DNA of 64,000 nucleotides from Ophiura sarsii (lineage: Eukaryota; Echinodermata; Ophiuroidea; Amphilepidida; Ophiuridae), in the NCBI GenBank assembly GCA_035610835.1, contig CM069453.1, positions 72,502,744 to 72,566,743 on the forward strand, in the 5' to 3' direction. Numbering within the stretch: position 1 is the first letter of the stretch; the number at the start of each line of letters is the position of its first letter. Shown in pieces: positions 1 through 12,384 of this stretch. Made by a program: the position numbers and the translations under genes. The notes under the pieces are model-generated. The model did no database searches. It was given only the letters and a program-made list of their open reading frames with translations, and was not told where the DNA came from.

Positions 1-145
1 ACTGTAGGAGTAGAAGCATTTTAAAGAAAATCACGTTTTGACCCCTACAGACCCCCGTGTGACCTTTGACCCAAAACTGTGAAGACCCTATATGGAGGTC
101 AGGTAGGGGGTCCTACTGACCAAGTCTGGTGAATGTATCATGTAA
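1..145. repeat. Satellite A reference monomer
   Basis: Dissection of one monomer. CTGTAGG (2-8) is inverted as CCTACAG (44-50). TGACCTTTGACCC (60-72) reads GGGTCAAAGGTCA on the minus strand, a direct repeat of nuclear-receptor half-sites spaced by one base (DR1). Positions 97-121 form a hairpin: GGTCA + GTAGG pair with CCTAC + TGACC around a GGGT loop with one bulged G. The 145-bp length is close to one nucleosome core, a size often seen in satellite DNA; any nucleosome phasing is inference. Confidence 0.85.
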
Positions 146-3100
146 ACTGTAGGAGTAGAAGCATTTTAAAGAAAATCAAGTTTTGACCCCTACAGACTTC
201 CGTGTGACCTTTGACCCAAAACTGTGAAGACCCTATATGGAGGTCAGGTAGGGGGTCCTACTGACCAAGTCTGGTGAATGTATCATGTAAACTGTAGGAG
301 TAGAAGCATTTTAAAGAAAATCAAGTTTTGACCCCTACAGACTTCCGTGTGACCTTTGACCCAAAACTGTGAAGACCCTATATGGAGGTCAGGTAGGGGG
401 TCCTACTGACCAAGTCTGGTGAATGTAGCATGTAAACTGTAGGAGTAGAAGCATTTTAAAGAAAATCCATTTTAAAGAAAATCACGTTTTGACCCCTACA
501 GACTTCCGTGTGACCTTTGACCCAAAACTGTGAAGACCCTATATGGAGGTCAGGTAGGGGGTCCTACTGACCAAGTCTGGTGAATGTAGCATGTAAACTG
601 TAGGAGTAGAAGCATTTTAAAGAAAATCACGTTTTGACCCCTACAAACCCCCGTGTGACCTTTGACCCAAAACTGTGAAGACCCTATATGGAGGTCAGGT
701 AGGGGGTCCTACTGACCAAGTCTGGTGAATGTAGCATGTAAACTGTAGGAGTAGAAGCATTTTAAAGAAAATCCATTTTAAAGAAAATCACGTTTTGACC
801 CCTACAGACTTCCGTGTGACCTTTGACCCAAAACTGTGAAGACCCTATATGGAGGTCAGGTAGGGGGTCCTACTGACCAAGTCTGGTGAATGTAGCATGT
901 AAACTGTAGGAGTAGAAGCATTTTAAAGAAAATCCCGTTTTGACCCCTACAGACCCCCGTGTGACCTTTGACCCAAAACTGTGAAGACCCTATATGGAGG
1001 TCAGGTAGGGGGTCCTACTGACCAAGTCTGGTGAATGTAGCATGTAAACTGTAGGAGAAGAAGCATTTTAAAGAAAATCACGTTTTGACCCCTACAGACC
1101 CCCGTGTGACCTTTGACCCAAAACTGTGAAGACCCTATATGGAGGTCAGGTAGGGGGTCCTACTGACCAAGTCTGGTGAATGTATCATGTAAACTGTAGG
1201 AGTAGAAGCATTTTAAAGAAAATCAAGTTTTGACCCCTACAGACTTCCGTGTGACCTTTGACCCAAAACTGTGAAGACCCTATATGGAGGTCAGGTAGGG
1301 GGTCCTACTGACCAAGTCTGGTGAATGTAGCATGTAAACTGTAGGAGTAGAAGCATTTTAAAGAAAATCACGTTTTGACCCCTACAGACCCCCGTGTGAC
1401 CTTTGACCCAAAACTGTGAAGACCCTATATGGAGGTCAGGTAGGGGGTCCTACTGACCAAGTCTGGTGAATGTAGCATGTAAACTGTAGGAGTAGAAGCA
1501 TTTTAAAGAAAATCACGTTTTGACCCCTACAGACCCCCGTGTGACCTTTGACCCAAAACTGTGAAGACCCTATATGGAGGTCAGGTAGGGGGTCCTACTG
1601 ACCAAGTCTGGTGAATGTATCATGTAAACTGTAGGAGTAGAAGCATTTTAAAGAAAATCAAGTTTTGACCCCTACAGACTTCCGTGTGACATTTGACCCA
1701 AAACTGTGAAGACCCTATATGGAGGTCAGGTAGGGGGTCCTACTGACCAAGTCTGGTGAATGTATCATGTAAACTGTAGGAGTAGAAGCATTTTAAAGAA
1801 AATCACGTTTTGACCCCTACAGACCCCCGTGTGACCTTTGACCCAAAACTGTGAAGACCCTATATGGAGGTCAGGTAGGGGGTCCTACTGCCCAAGTCTG
1901 GTGAATGTATCATGTAAACTGTAGGAGTAGAAGCATTTTAAAGAAAATCAAGTTTTGACCCCTACAGACTTCCGTGTGACCTTTGACCCAAAACTGTGAA
2001 GACCCTATATGGAGGTCAGGTAGGGGGTCCTACTGACCAAGTCTGGTGAATGTAGCATGTAAACTGTAGGAGTAGAAGCATTTTAAAGAAAATCACGTTT
2101 TGACCCCTACAGACCCCCGTGTGACCTTTGACCCAAAACTGTTAAGACCCTATATGGAGGTCAGGTAGGGGGTCCTACTGACCAAGTCTGGTGAATGTAT
2201 AATGTAAACTGTAGGAGTAGAAGCATTTTAAAGAAAATCCATTTTAAAGAAAATCACGTTTTGACCCCTACAGACTTCCGTGTGACCTTTGACCCAAAAC
2301 TGTGAAGACCCTATATGGAGGTCAGGTAGGGGGTCCTACTGACTAAGTCTGGTGAATGTAGCATGTAAACTGTAGGAGTAGAAGCATTTTAAAGAAAATC
2401 AAGTTTTGACCCCTACAGACTTCCGTGTGACCTTTGACCCAAAACTGTGAAGACCCTATATGGAGGTCAGGTAGGGGGTCCTACTGACCAAGTCTGGTGA
2501 ATGTAGCATGTAAACTGTAGGAGTAGAAGCATTTTAAAGAAAATCACGTTTTGACCCCTACAGACCCCCGTGTGACCTTTGACCCAAAACTGTGAAGACC
2601 CTATATGGAGGTCAGGTAGGGGGTCCTACTGACTAAGTCTGGTGAATGTATCATGTAAACTGTAGGAGTAGAAGCATTTTAAAGAAAATCAAGTTTTGAC
2701 CCCTACAGACTTCCGTGTGACCTTTGACCCAAAACTGTGAAGACCCTATATGGAGGTCAGGTAGGGGGTCCTACTGACCAAGTCTGGTGAATGTAGCATG
2801 TAAACTGTAGGAGTAGAAGCATTTTAAAGAAAATCCATTTTAAAGAAAATCACGTTTTGACCCCTACAGACTTCCGTGTGACCTTTGACCCAAAACTGTG
2901 AAGACCCTATATGGAGGTCAGGTAGGGGGTCCTACTGACCAAGTCTGGTGAATGTAGCATGTAAACTGTAGGAGTAGAAGCATTTTAAAGAAAATCACGT
3001 TTTGACCCCTACAAACCCCCGTGTGACCTTTGACCCAAAACTGTGAAGACCCTATATGGAGGTCATGTAGGGGGTCCTACTGACCAAGTCTGGTGAATGT

Positions 3101-6100
3101 AGCATGTAAACTGTAGGAGTAGAAGCATTTTAAAGAAAATCCATTTTAAAGAAAATCACGTTTTGACCCCTACAGACTTCCGTGTGACCTTTGACCCAAA
3201 ACTGTGAAGACCCTATATGGAGGTCAGGTAGGGGGTCCTACTGACCAAGTCTGGTGAATGTAGCATGTAAACTGTAGGAGTAGAAGCATTTTAAAGAAAA
3301 TCCCGTTTTGACCCCTACAGACCCCCGTGTGACCTTTGACCCAAAACTGTGAAGACCCTATATGGAGGTCAGGTAGGGGGTCCTACTGACCAAGTCTGGT
3401 GAATGTAGCATGTAAACTGTAGGAGTAGAAGCATTTTAAAGAAAATCACGTTTTGACCCCTACAGACCCCCGTGTGACCTTTGACCCAAAACTGTGAAGA
3501 CCCTATATGGAGGTCAGGTAGGGGGTCCTACTGACCAAGTCTGGTGAATGTATCATGTAAACTGTAGGAGTAGAAGCATTTTAAAGAAAATCAAGTTTTG
3601 ACCCCTACAGACTTCCGTGTGACCTTTGACCCAAAACTGTGAAGACCCTATATGGAGGTCAGGTAGGGGGTCCTACTGACCAAGTCTGGTGAATGTAGCA
3701 TGTAAACTGTAGGAGTAGAAGCATTTTAAAGAAAATCACGTTTTGACCCCTACAGACCCCCGTGTGACCTTTGACCCAAAACTGTGAAGACCCTATATGG
3801 AGGTCAGGTAGGGGGTCCTACTGACCAAGTCTGGTGAATGTATCATGTAAACTGTAGGAGTAGAAGCATTTTAAAGAAAATCAAGTTTTGACCCCTACAG
3901 ACTTCCGTGTGACCTTTGACCCAAAACTGTGAAGACCCTATATGGAGGTCAGGTAGGGGGTCCTACTGACCAAGTCTGGTGAATGTAGCATGTAAACTGT
4001 AGGAGTAGAAGCATTTTAAAGAAAATCCATTTTAAAGAAAATCACGTTTTGACCCCTACAGACTTCCGTGTGACCTTTGACCCAAAACTGTGAAGACCCT
4101 ATATGGAGGTCAGGTAGGGGGTCCTACTGACCAAGTCTGGTGAATGTAGCATGTAAACTGTAGGAGTAGAAGCATTTTAAAGAAAATCACGTTTTGACCC
4201 CTACAAACCCCCGTGTGACCTTTGACCCAAAACTGTGAAGACCCTATATGGAGGTCAGGTAGGGGGTCCTACTGACCAAGTCTGGTGAATGTAGCATGTA
4301 AACTGTAGGAGTAGAAGCATTTTAAAGAAAATCCATTTTAAAGAAAATCACGTTTTGACCCCTACAGACTTCCGTGTGACCTTTGACCCAAAACTGTGAA
4401 GACCCTATATGGAGGTCAGGTAGGGGGTCCTACTGACCAAGTCTGGTGAATGTAGCATGTAAACTGTAGGAGTAGAAGCATTTTAAAGAAAATCCCGTTT
4501 TGACCCCTACAGACCCCCGTGTGACCTTTGACCCAAAACTGTGAAGACCCTATATGGAGGTCAGGTAGGGGGTCCTACTGACCAAGTCTGGTGAATGTAG
4601 CATGTAAACTGTAGGAGAAGAAGCATTTTAAAGAAAATCACGTTTTGACCCCTACAGACCCCCGTGTGACCTTTGACCCAAAACTGTGAAGACCCTATAT
4701 GGAGGTCAGGTAGGGGGTCCTACTGACCAAGTCTGGTGAATGTATCATGTAAACTGTAGGAGTAGAAGCATTTTAAAGAAAATCAAGTTTTGACCCCTAC
4801 AGACTTCCGTGTGACCTTTGACCCAAAACTGTGAAGACCCTATATGGAGGTCAGGTAGGGGGTCCTACTGACCAAGTCTGGTGAATGTAGCATGTAAACT
4901 GTAGGAGTAGAAGCATTTTAAAGAAAATCACGTTTTGACCCCTACAGACCCCCGTGTGACCTTTGACCCAAAACTGTGAAGACCCTATATGGAGGTCAGG
5001 TAGGGGGTCCTACTGACCAAGTCTGGTGAATGTAGCATGTAAACTGTAGGAGTAGAAGCATTTTAAAGAAAATCACGTTTTGACCCCTACAGACCCCCGT
5101 GTGACCTTTGACCCAAAACTGTGAAGACCCTATATGGAGGTCAGGTAGGGGGTCCTACTGACCAAGTCTGGTGAATGTATCATGTAAACTGTAGGAGTAG
5201 AAGCATTTTAAAGAAAATCACGTTTTGACCCCTACAGACCCCCGTGTGACCTTTGACCCAAAACTGTGAAGACCCTATATGGAGGTCAGGTAGGGGGTCC
5301 TACTGACCAAGTCTGGTGAATGTATCATGTAAACTGTAGGAGTAGAAGCATTTTAAAGAAAATCAAGTTTTGACCCCTACAGACTTCCGTGTGACCTTTG
5401 ACCCAAAACTGTGAAGACCCTATATGGAGGTCAGGTAGGGGGTCCTACTGACCAAGTCTGGTGAATGTAGCATGTAAACTGTAGGAGTAGAAGCATTTTA
5501 AAGAAAATCACGGTTTGACCCCTACAGACCCCCGTGTGACCTTTGACCCAAAACTGTTAAGACCCTATATGGAGGTCAGGTAGGGGGTCCTACTGACCAA
5601 GTCTGGTGAATGTATAATGTAAACTGTAGGAGTAGAAGCATTTTAAAGAAAATCCATTTTAAAGAAAATCACGTTTTGACCCCTACAGACTTCCGTGTGA
5701 CCTTTGACCCAAAACTGTGAAGACCCTATATGGAGGTCAGGTAGGGGGTCCTACTGACCAAGTCTGGTGAATGTATCATGTAAACTGTAGGAGTAGAAGC
5801 ATTTTAAAGAAAATCAAGTTTTGACCCCTACAGACTTCCGTGTGACCTTTGACCCAAAATTGTGAAGACCCTATATGGAGGTCAGGTAGGGGGTCCTACT
5901 GACTAAGTCTGGTGAATGTAGCATGTAAACTGTAGGAGTAGAAGCATTTTAAAGAAAATCCATTTTAAAGAAAATCACGTTTTGACCCCTACAGACTTCC
6001 GTGTGACCTTTGACCCAAAACTGTGAAGACCCTATATGGAGGTCAGGTAGGGGGTCCTACTGACCAAGTCTGGTGAATGTAGCATGTAAACTGTAGGAGT

Positions 6101-7231
6101 AGAAGCATTTTAAAGAAAATCACGTTTTGACCCCTACAGACCCCCTTGTGACCTTTGACCCAAAACTGTTAAGACCCTATATGGAGGTCAGGTAGGGGGT
6201 CCTACTGACCAAGTCTGGTGAATGTATCATGTAAACTGTAGGAGTAGAAGCATTTTAAAGAAAATCCATTTTAAAGAAAATCACGTTTTGACCCCTACAG
6301 ACCCCCGTGTGACCTTTGACCCAAAACTGTGAAGACCCTATATGGAGGTCAGGTAGGGGGTCCTACTGACCAAGTCTGGTGAATGTAGCATGTAAACTGT
6401 AGGAGTAGAATCATTTTAAAGAAAATCCATTTTAAAGAAAATCACGTTTTGACCCCTACAGACTTCCGTGTGACCTTTGACCCAAAACTGTGAAGACCCT
6501 ATATGGAGGTCAGGTAGGGGGTCCTACTGACCAAGTCTGGTGAATGTAGCATGTAAACTGTAGGAGTAGAAGCATTTTAAAGAAAATCACGTTTTGACCC
6601 CTACAGACCCCCGTGTGACCTTTGACCCAAAACTGTGAAGACCCTATATGGAGGTCAGGTAGGGGGTCCTACTGACCAAGTCTGGTGAATGTATCATGTA
6701 AACTGTAGGAGTAGAAGCATTTTAAAGAAAATCAAGTTTTGACCCCTACAGACTTCCGTGTGACCTTTGACCCAAAACTGTGAAGACCCTATATGGAGGT
6801 CAGGTAGGGGGTCCTACTGACCAAGTCTGGTGAATGTAGCATGTAAACTGTAGGAGTAGAAGCATTTTAAAGAAAATCACGTTTTGACCCCTACAGACCC
6901 CCGTGTGACCTTTGACCCAAAACTGTGAAGACCCTATATGGAGGTCAGGTAGGGGGTCCTACTGACCAAGTCTGGTGAATGTATCATGTAAACTGTAGGA
7001 GTAGAAGCATTTTAAAGAAAATCAAGTTTTGACCCCTACAGACTTCCGTGTGACCTTTGACCCAAAACTGTGAAGACCCTATATGGAGGTCAGGTAGGGG
7101 GTCCTACTGACCAAGTCTGGTGAATGTATCATGTAAACTGTAGGAGTAGAAGCATTTTAAAGAAAATCAAGTTTTGACCCCTACAGACTTCCGTGTGACC
7201 TTTGACCCAAAACTGTGAAGACCCTATATGG
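1..7231. repeat. Satellite A array, block 1 (145/161-bp monomers)
   Basis: Head-to-tail repeat of a 145-bp monomer, cut by the left window edge; the first two period starts are at 1, 146 and 291. A 161-bp variant carries an extra 16 bp (a second copy of the CATTTTAAAGAAAATC segment), for example 436-596. Monomers differ at a few diagnostic sites: CACG or CAAG after the A-rich segment, ACCCCCG or ACTTCCG, and GTAGCATG or GTATCATG. Combinations of these recur in order, so the array is a higher-order repeat: the rare marker CTACAAACCC is at 641, 3009 and 4201, and AATCCCG at about 931, 3299 and 4491, giving 2368-, 3560- and 1192-bp offsets. Each monomer contains TGACCTTTGACCC and two inverted repeats. 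No coding capacity is credible. The block ends at the 14-bp motif AAGACCCTATATGG (7218-7231), where satellite B starts. Confidence 0.97.
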
Positions 7232-9213
7232 TAATCGTTGCTCGTATCGGCGCTTAGAGCAGCTAGCAACGTAGCATTACTCAGGTCAAGTCAAAATTCA
7301 ACACAGATGTGTTTTTACATTACTTTTAAATTTTTTCAAAAAAATCCAATCGTTGCTCGTATCGGCGCTTAGAGCAGCTAGCAACGTAGCATTACTCAGG
7401 TCAAGTCAAAATTCAACACAGATGTGTTTTGACATCACTTTTAATTTTTTTCAAAAAAAATCCAATCGTTGCTCGTATCTGCGCATAGAGCAGCTAGCAA
7501 GATAGCATTACTCAGGAAAAGTCAAAAATCAACACAAATGTGTTTTTACATCACTTTCAATTTTTTTCAAAAAAATCCAATCGTTGCTCGTATCTGCGCA
7601 TAGAGCAGCTAGCAAGGTAGCATTACTCAGGAAAAGTCAAAAATCAACACAGATGTGTTTTTACATCACTTTTAACTTTTTTCAAAAAATTCCAATTGTT
7701 GCTCGTATCGGCGCATAGATCAGCTAACAAGATAGCATTTCTCAGGAAAAGTCGAAAATCAACACAGATGTGTTTTTACATCACTTTCAATTTTTTTCAA
7801 AAAAATCCAATTGTTGCTCGTATCGGCGCATAGAGCAGCAAGCAAGGTAGCATTACTCAGGAAAAGTCATAAATCAACACAGATGTGTTTTTACATCACT
7901 TTTAACTTTTTTCAAAAAATTCCAATTGTTGCTCGTATCGGCGCATAGAGCAGCTAACAAGATAGCATTACTCAGGAAAAGTCAAAAATCAACACAGATG
8001 TTTTTACATCACTTTTACCTTTTTTCGAAAAATTCCAATTGTTGCTCGTATCGGCGCATAGAGCAGCTAACAAGATAGCATTACTCAGGAAAAGTCAAAA
8101 ATCAACACAGATATGTTTTTACATCACTTTTAACTTTTTTCGAAAAATTCCAATTGTTGCTCGTATCTGCGCATAGATCAGCTAACAAGATAGCATTTCT
8201 CAGGAAAAGTCAAAAATCAACACAGATGTGTTTTTACATCACTTTTAGCTTTTTTCAAAAAATTCCAATTGTTGCTCGTATCGGCGCATAGAGCAGCTAG
8301 CAAGGTAGCATTACTCAGGTCAAGTCAAAATTCAACACAGATGTGTTTTTACATCACTTTTAATTTTTTTCAAAAAATTCCAATTGTTGCTCGTATCGGC
8401 GCATAGAGCAGCTAGCAATGAAAAGTCATAGATCAACACAGATGTGTTTTTACATCACTTTTAAATTTTTTCAAAAAATTCCAATTGTTGCTCGTATCTG
8501 CGCATTAACAAGATAGCATTTCTCAGGAAAAGTCAAAAATCAACACAGATGGGTTTTTACATCACTTTCAATTTTTTTCAAAAAAATCCAATTGTTGCTC
8601 GTATCGGCGCATAGAGCAGCTAGCAAGGTAGCATTACTCAGGAAAAGTCAAAAATCAACACAGATGAGTTTTTACATCACTTTTAAAAATTTTCAAAAAA
8701 AATCCAATTGTTGCTCGTATCGGCGCATAGAGCAGCTAGCAACGTAGCATTACTCAGGAAAAGTCAAAAATCAACACAAATGTGTTTTTACATCACTTTC
8801 AATTTTTTTCAAAAAAATCCAATCGTTGCTCGTATCTGCGCATAGATCAGCTAACAAGATAGCATTTCTCAGGAAAAGTCAAAAATCAACACAGATGTGT
8901 TTTTACATCACTTTTAAATTGTTTCAACAAATTCCAATTGTTGGTCGTATCGGTGCATAGAGCATTTTCCCAAGGTAGCATTACTCAGGAAAAGTCAAAA
9001 ATCAACACAGATATGTTTTTACATCACTTTTAACTTTTTTCGAAAAATTCCAATTGTTGCTCGTATCTGCGCATAGATCAGCTAACAAGATAGCATTTCT
9101 CAGGAAAAGTCAAAAATCAACACAGATGGGTTTTTACATCACTTTCAATTTTTTTCAAAAAAAATCCAATTGTTGCTCGTATCGGTGCATAGAGCATTTC
9201 CCAAGGTAGCATT
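7232..9213. repeat. Satellite B island 1 (about 115-bp monomers, about 17 copies)
   Basis: Tandem units start with AATCGTTGCTCGTATC at 7233, 7348, 7464 and 7579, a period of 115-116 bp. Each unit has a GC-richer head (GTTGCTCGTATCGGCGC, then AGCAGCTAGCAA), a middle with AACACAGATGTGTTTTTACATC, and a tail of T and A tracts. In the first unit CGTTGCT (7236-7242) is inverted as AGCAACG (7265-7271), with GCTC/GAGC nested inside; later units lose part of this pairing. Monomers are visibly more divergent from each other than satellite A monomers, which suggests an older array. The island interrupts satellite A and is flanked on both sides by AAGACCCTATATGG (7218-7231 and 9214-9227). Confidence 0.95.
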
Positions 9214-12200
9214 AAGACCCTATATGGAGGTCAGGTAGGGGGTCCTACTGACCAAGTCTGGTGAATGTAGCATGTAAACTGTAGGAGTAGAAGCATTTTA
9301 AAGAAAATCACGTTTTGACCCCTACAGACCCCCGTGTGACCTTTGACCCAAAACTGTGAAGACCCTACATGGAGGTCAGGTAGGGGGTCCTACTGACCAA
9401 GTCTGGTGAATGTATCATGTAAACTGTAGGAGTAGAAGTATTTTAAAGAAAACTAATTTTAAAGAAAATCACGTTTTGACCCCTACAGACTTCCGTGTGA
9501 CCTTTGACCCAAAACTGTGAAGACCCTATATGGAGGTCAGGTAGGGGGTCCTACTGACCAAGTCTGGTGAATGTATCATGTAAACTGTAGGAGTAGAAGC
9601 ATTTTAAAGAAAATCCATTTTAAAGAAAATCACGTTTTGACCCCTACAGACTTCCGTGTGACCTTTGACCCAAAACTGTGAAGACCCTATATGGAGGTCA
9701 GGTAGGGGGTCCTACTGACCAAGTCTGATGAATGTAGCATGTAAACTGTAGGAGTAGAAGCATTTTAAAGAAAATCACGTTTTGACCCCTACAGACCCCC
9801 GTGTGACCTTTGACCCAAAACTGTGAAGACCCTATATGGAGGTCAGGTAGGGGGTCCTACTGACCAAGTCTGGTGAATGTATCATGTAAACTGTAGGAGT
9901 AGAAGCATTTTAAAGAAAATCAAGTTTTTACCCCTACAGACTTCCGTGTGACCTTTGACCCAAAACTGTGAAGACCCTATATGGAGGTCAGGTAGGGGGT
10001 CCTACTGACCAAGTCTGGTGAATGTAGCATGTAAACTGTAGGAGTAGAAGCATTTTAAAGAAAATCACGTTTTGACCCCTACAGACCCCCGTGTGACCTT
10101 TGACCCAAAACTGTGAAGACCCTATATGGAGGTCAGGTAGGGGGTCCTACTGACCAAGTCTGGTGAATGTATCATGTAAACTGTAGGAGTAGAAGCATTT
10201 TAAAGAAAATCAAGTTTTGAACCCTACAGACTTCCGTGTGACCTTTGACCCAAAACTGTGAAGACCCTATATGGAGGTCAGGTAGGGGGTCCTACTGACC
10301 AAGTCTGGTGAATGTAGCATGTAAACTGTAGGAGTAGAAGCATTTTAAAGAAAATCCATTTTAAAGAAAATCACGTTTTGACCCCTACAGACTTCCGTGT
10401 GACCTTTGACCCAAAACTGTGAAGACCCTATATGGAGGTCAGGTAGGGGGTCCTACTGACCAAGTCTGGTGAATGTAGCATGTAAACTGTAGGAGTAGAA
10501 GCATTTTAAAGAAAATCACGTTTTGACCCCTACAGACCCCCGTGTGACCTTTGACCCAAAACTGTTAAGACCCTATATGGAGGTCAGGTAGGGGGTCCTA
10601 CTGACTAAGTCTGGTGAATGTATAATGTAAACTGTAGGAGTAGAAGCATTTTAAAGAAAATCCATTTTAAAGAAAATCACGTTTTGACCCCTACAGACTT
10701 CCGTGTGACCTTTGACCCAAAACTGTGAAGACCCTATATGGAGGTCAGGTAGGGGGTCCTACTGACCAAGTCTGGTGAATGTATCATGTAAACTGTAGGA
10801 GTAGAAGCATTTTAAAGAAAATCAAGTTTTGACCCCTACAGACTTCCGTGTGACCTTTGACCCAAAACTGTGAAGACCCTATATGGAGGTCAGGTAGGGG
10901 GTCCTACTGACCAAGTCTGGTGAATGTAGCATGTAAACTGTAGGAGTAGAAGCATTTTAAAGAAAATCCATTTTAAAGAAAATCACGTTTTGACCCCTAC
11001 AGACTTCCGTGTGACCTTTGACCCAAAACTGTGAAGACCCTATATGGAGGTCAGGTAGGGGGTCCTACTGACCAAGTCTGGTGAATGTAGCATGTAAACT
11101 GTAGGAGTAGAAGCATTTTAAAGAAAATCACGTTTTGACCCCTACAGACCCCCGTGTGACCTTTGACCCAAAACTGTTAAGACCCTATATGGAGGTCAGG
11201 TAGGGGGTCCTACTGACCAAGTCTGGTGAATGTATCATGTAAACTGTAGGAGTAGAAGCATTTTAAAGAAAATCCATTTTAAAGAAAATCACGTTTTGAC
11301 CCCTACAGACTTCCGTGTGACCTTTGACCCAAAACTGTGAAGACCCTATATGGAGGTCAGGTAGGGGGTCCTACTGACCAAGTCTGGTGAATGTAGCATG
11401 TAAACTGTAGGAGTAGAAGCATTTTAAAGAAAATCACGTTTTGACCCCTACAGACCCCCGTGTGACCTTTGACCCAAAACTGTGAAGACCCTATATGGAG
11501 GTCAGGTAGGGGGTCCTACTGACCAAGTCTGGTGAATGTAGCATGTAAACTGTAGGAGTAGAAGCATTTGAAAGAAAATCCATTTTAAAGAAAATCACGT
11601 TTTGACCCCTACAGACTTCCGTGTGACCTTTGACCCAAAACTGTGAAGACCCTATATGGAGGTCAGGTAGGGGGTCCTACTGACCAAGTCTGGTGAATGT
11701 AGCATGTAAACTGTAGGAGTAGAAGCATTTTAAAGAAAATCACGTTTTGACCCCTACAGACCCCCGTGTGACCTTTGACCCAAAACTGTGAAGACCCTAT
11801 ATGGAGGTCAGGTAGGGGGTCCTACTGACCAAGTCTGGTGAATGTATCATGTAAACTGTAGGAGTAGAAGCATTTTAAAGAAAATCAAGTTTTGACCCCT
11901 ACAGACTTCCGTGTGACCTTTGACCCAAAACTGTGAAGACCCTATATGGAGGTCAGGTAGGGGGTCCTACTGACCAAGTCTGGTGAATGTAGCATGTAAA
12001 CTGTAGGAGTAGAAGCATTTTAAAGAAAATCACGTTTTGACCCCTACAGACCCCCGTGTGACCTTTGACCCAAAACTGTGAAGACCCTATATGGAGGTCA
12101 GGTAGGGGGTCCTACTGACCAAGTCTGGTGAATGTATCATGTAAACTGTAGGAGTAGAAGCATTTTAAAGAAAATCAAGTTTTGACCCCTACAGACTTCC

Positions 12201-12384
12201 GTGTGACCTTTGACCCAAAACTGTGAAGACCCTATATGGAGGTCAGGTAGGGGGTCCTACTGACCAAGTCTGGTGAATGTATCATGTAAACTGTAGGAGT
12301 AGAAGCATTTTAAAGAAAATCAAGTTTTGACCCCTACAGACTTCCGTGTGACCTTTGACCCAAAACTGTGAAGACCCTATATGG
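9214..12384. repeat. Satellite A array, block 2
   Basis: About 21 satellite A monomers between the two B islands. Markers in it reappear exactly 5153 bp downstream, for example GAAGCATTTGAAAG at 11561 and 16714. Single-base differences from the downstream copy are rare: one seen is TTTTTACCCC near 9926 against TTTTGACCCC in the later copy. A variant AGTCTGATGAATG lies near 9722 and is repeated at about 14875. Confidence 0.96.
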
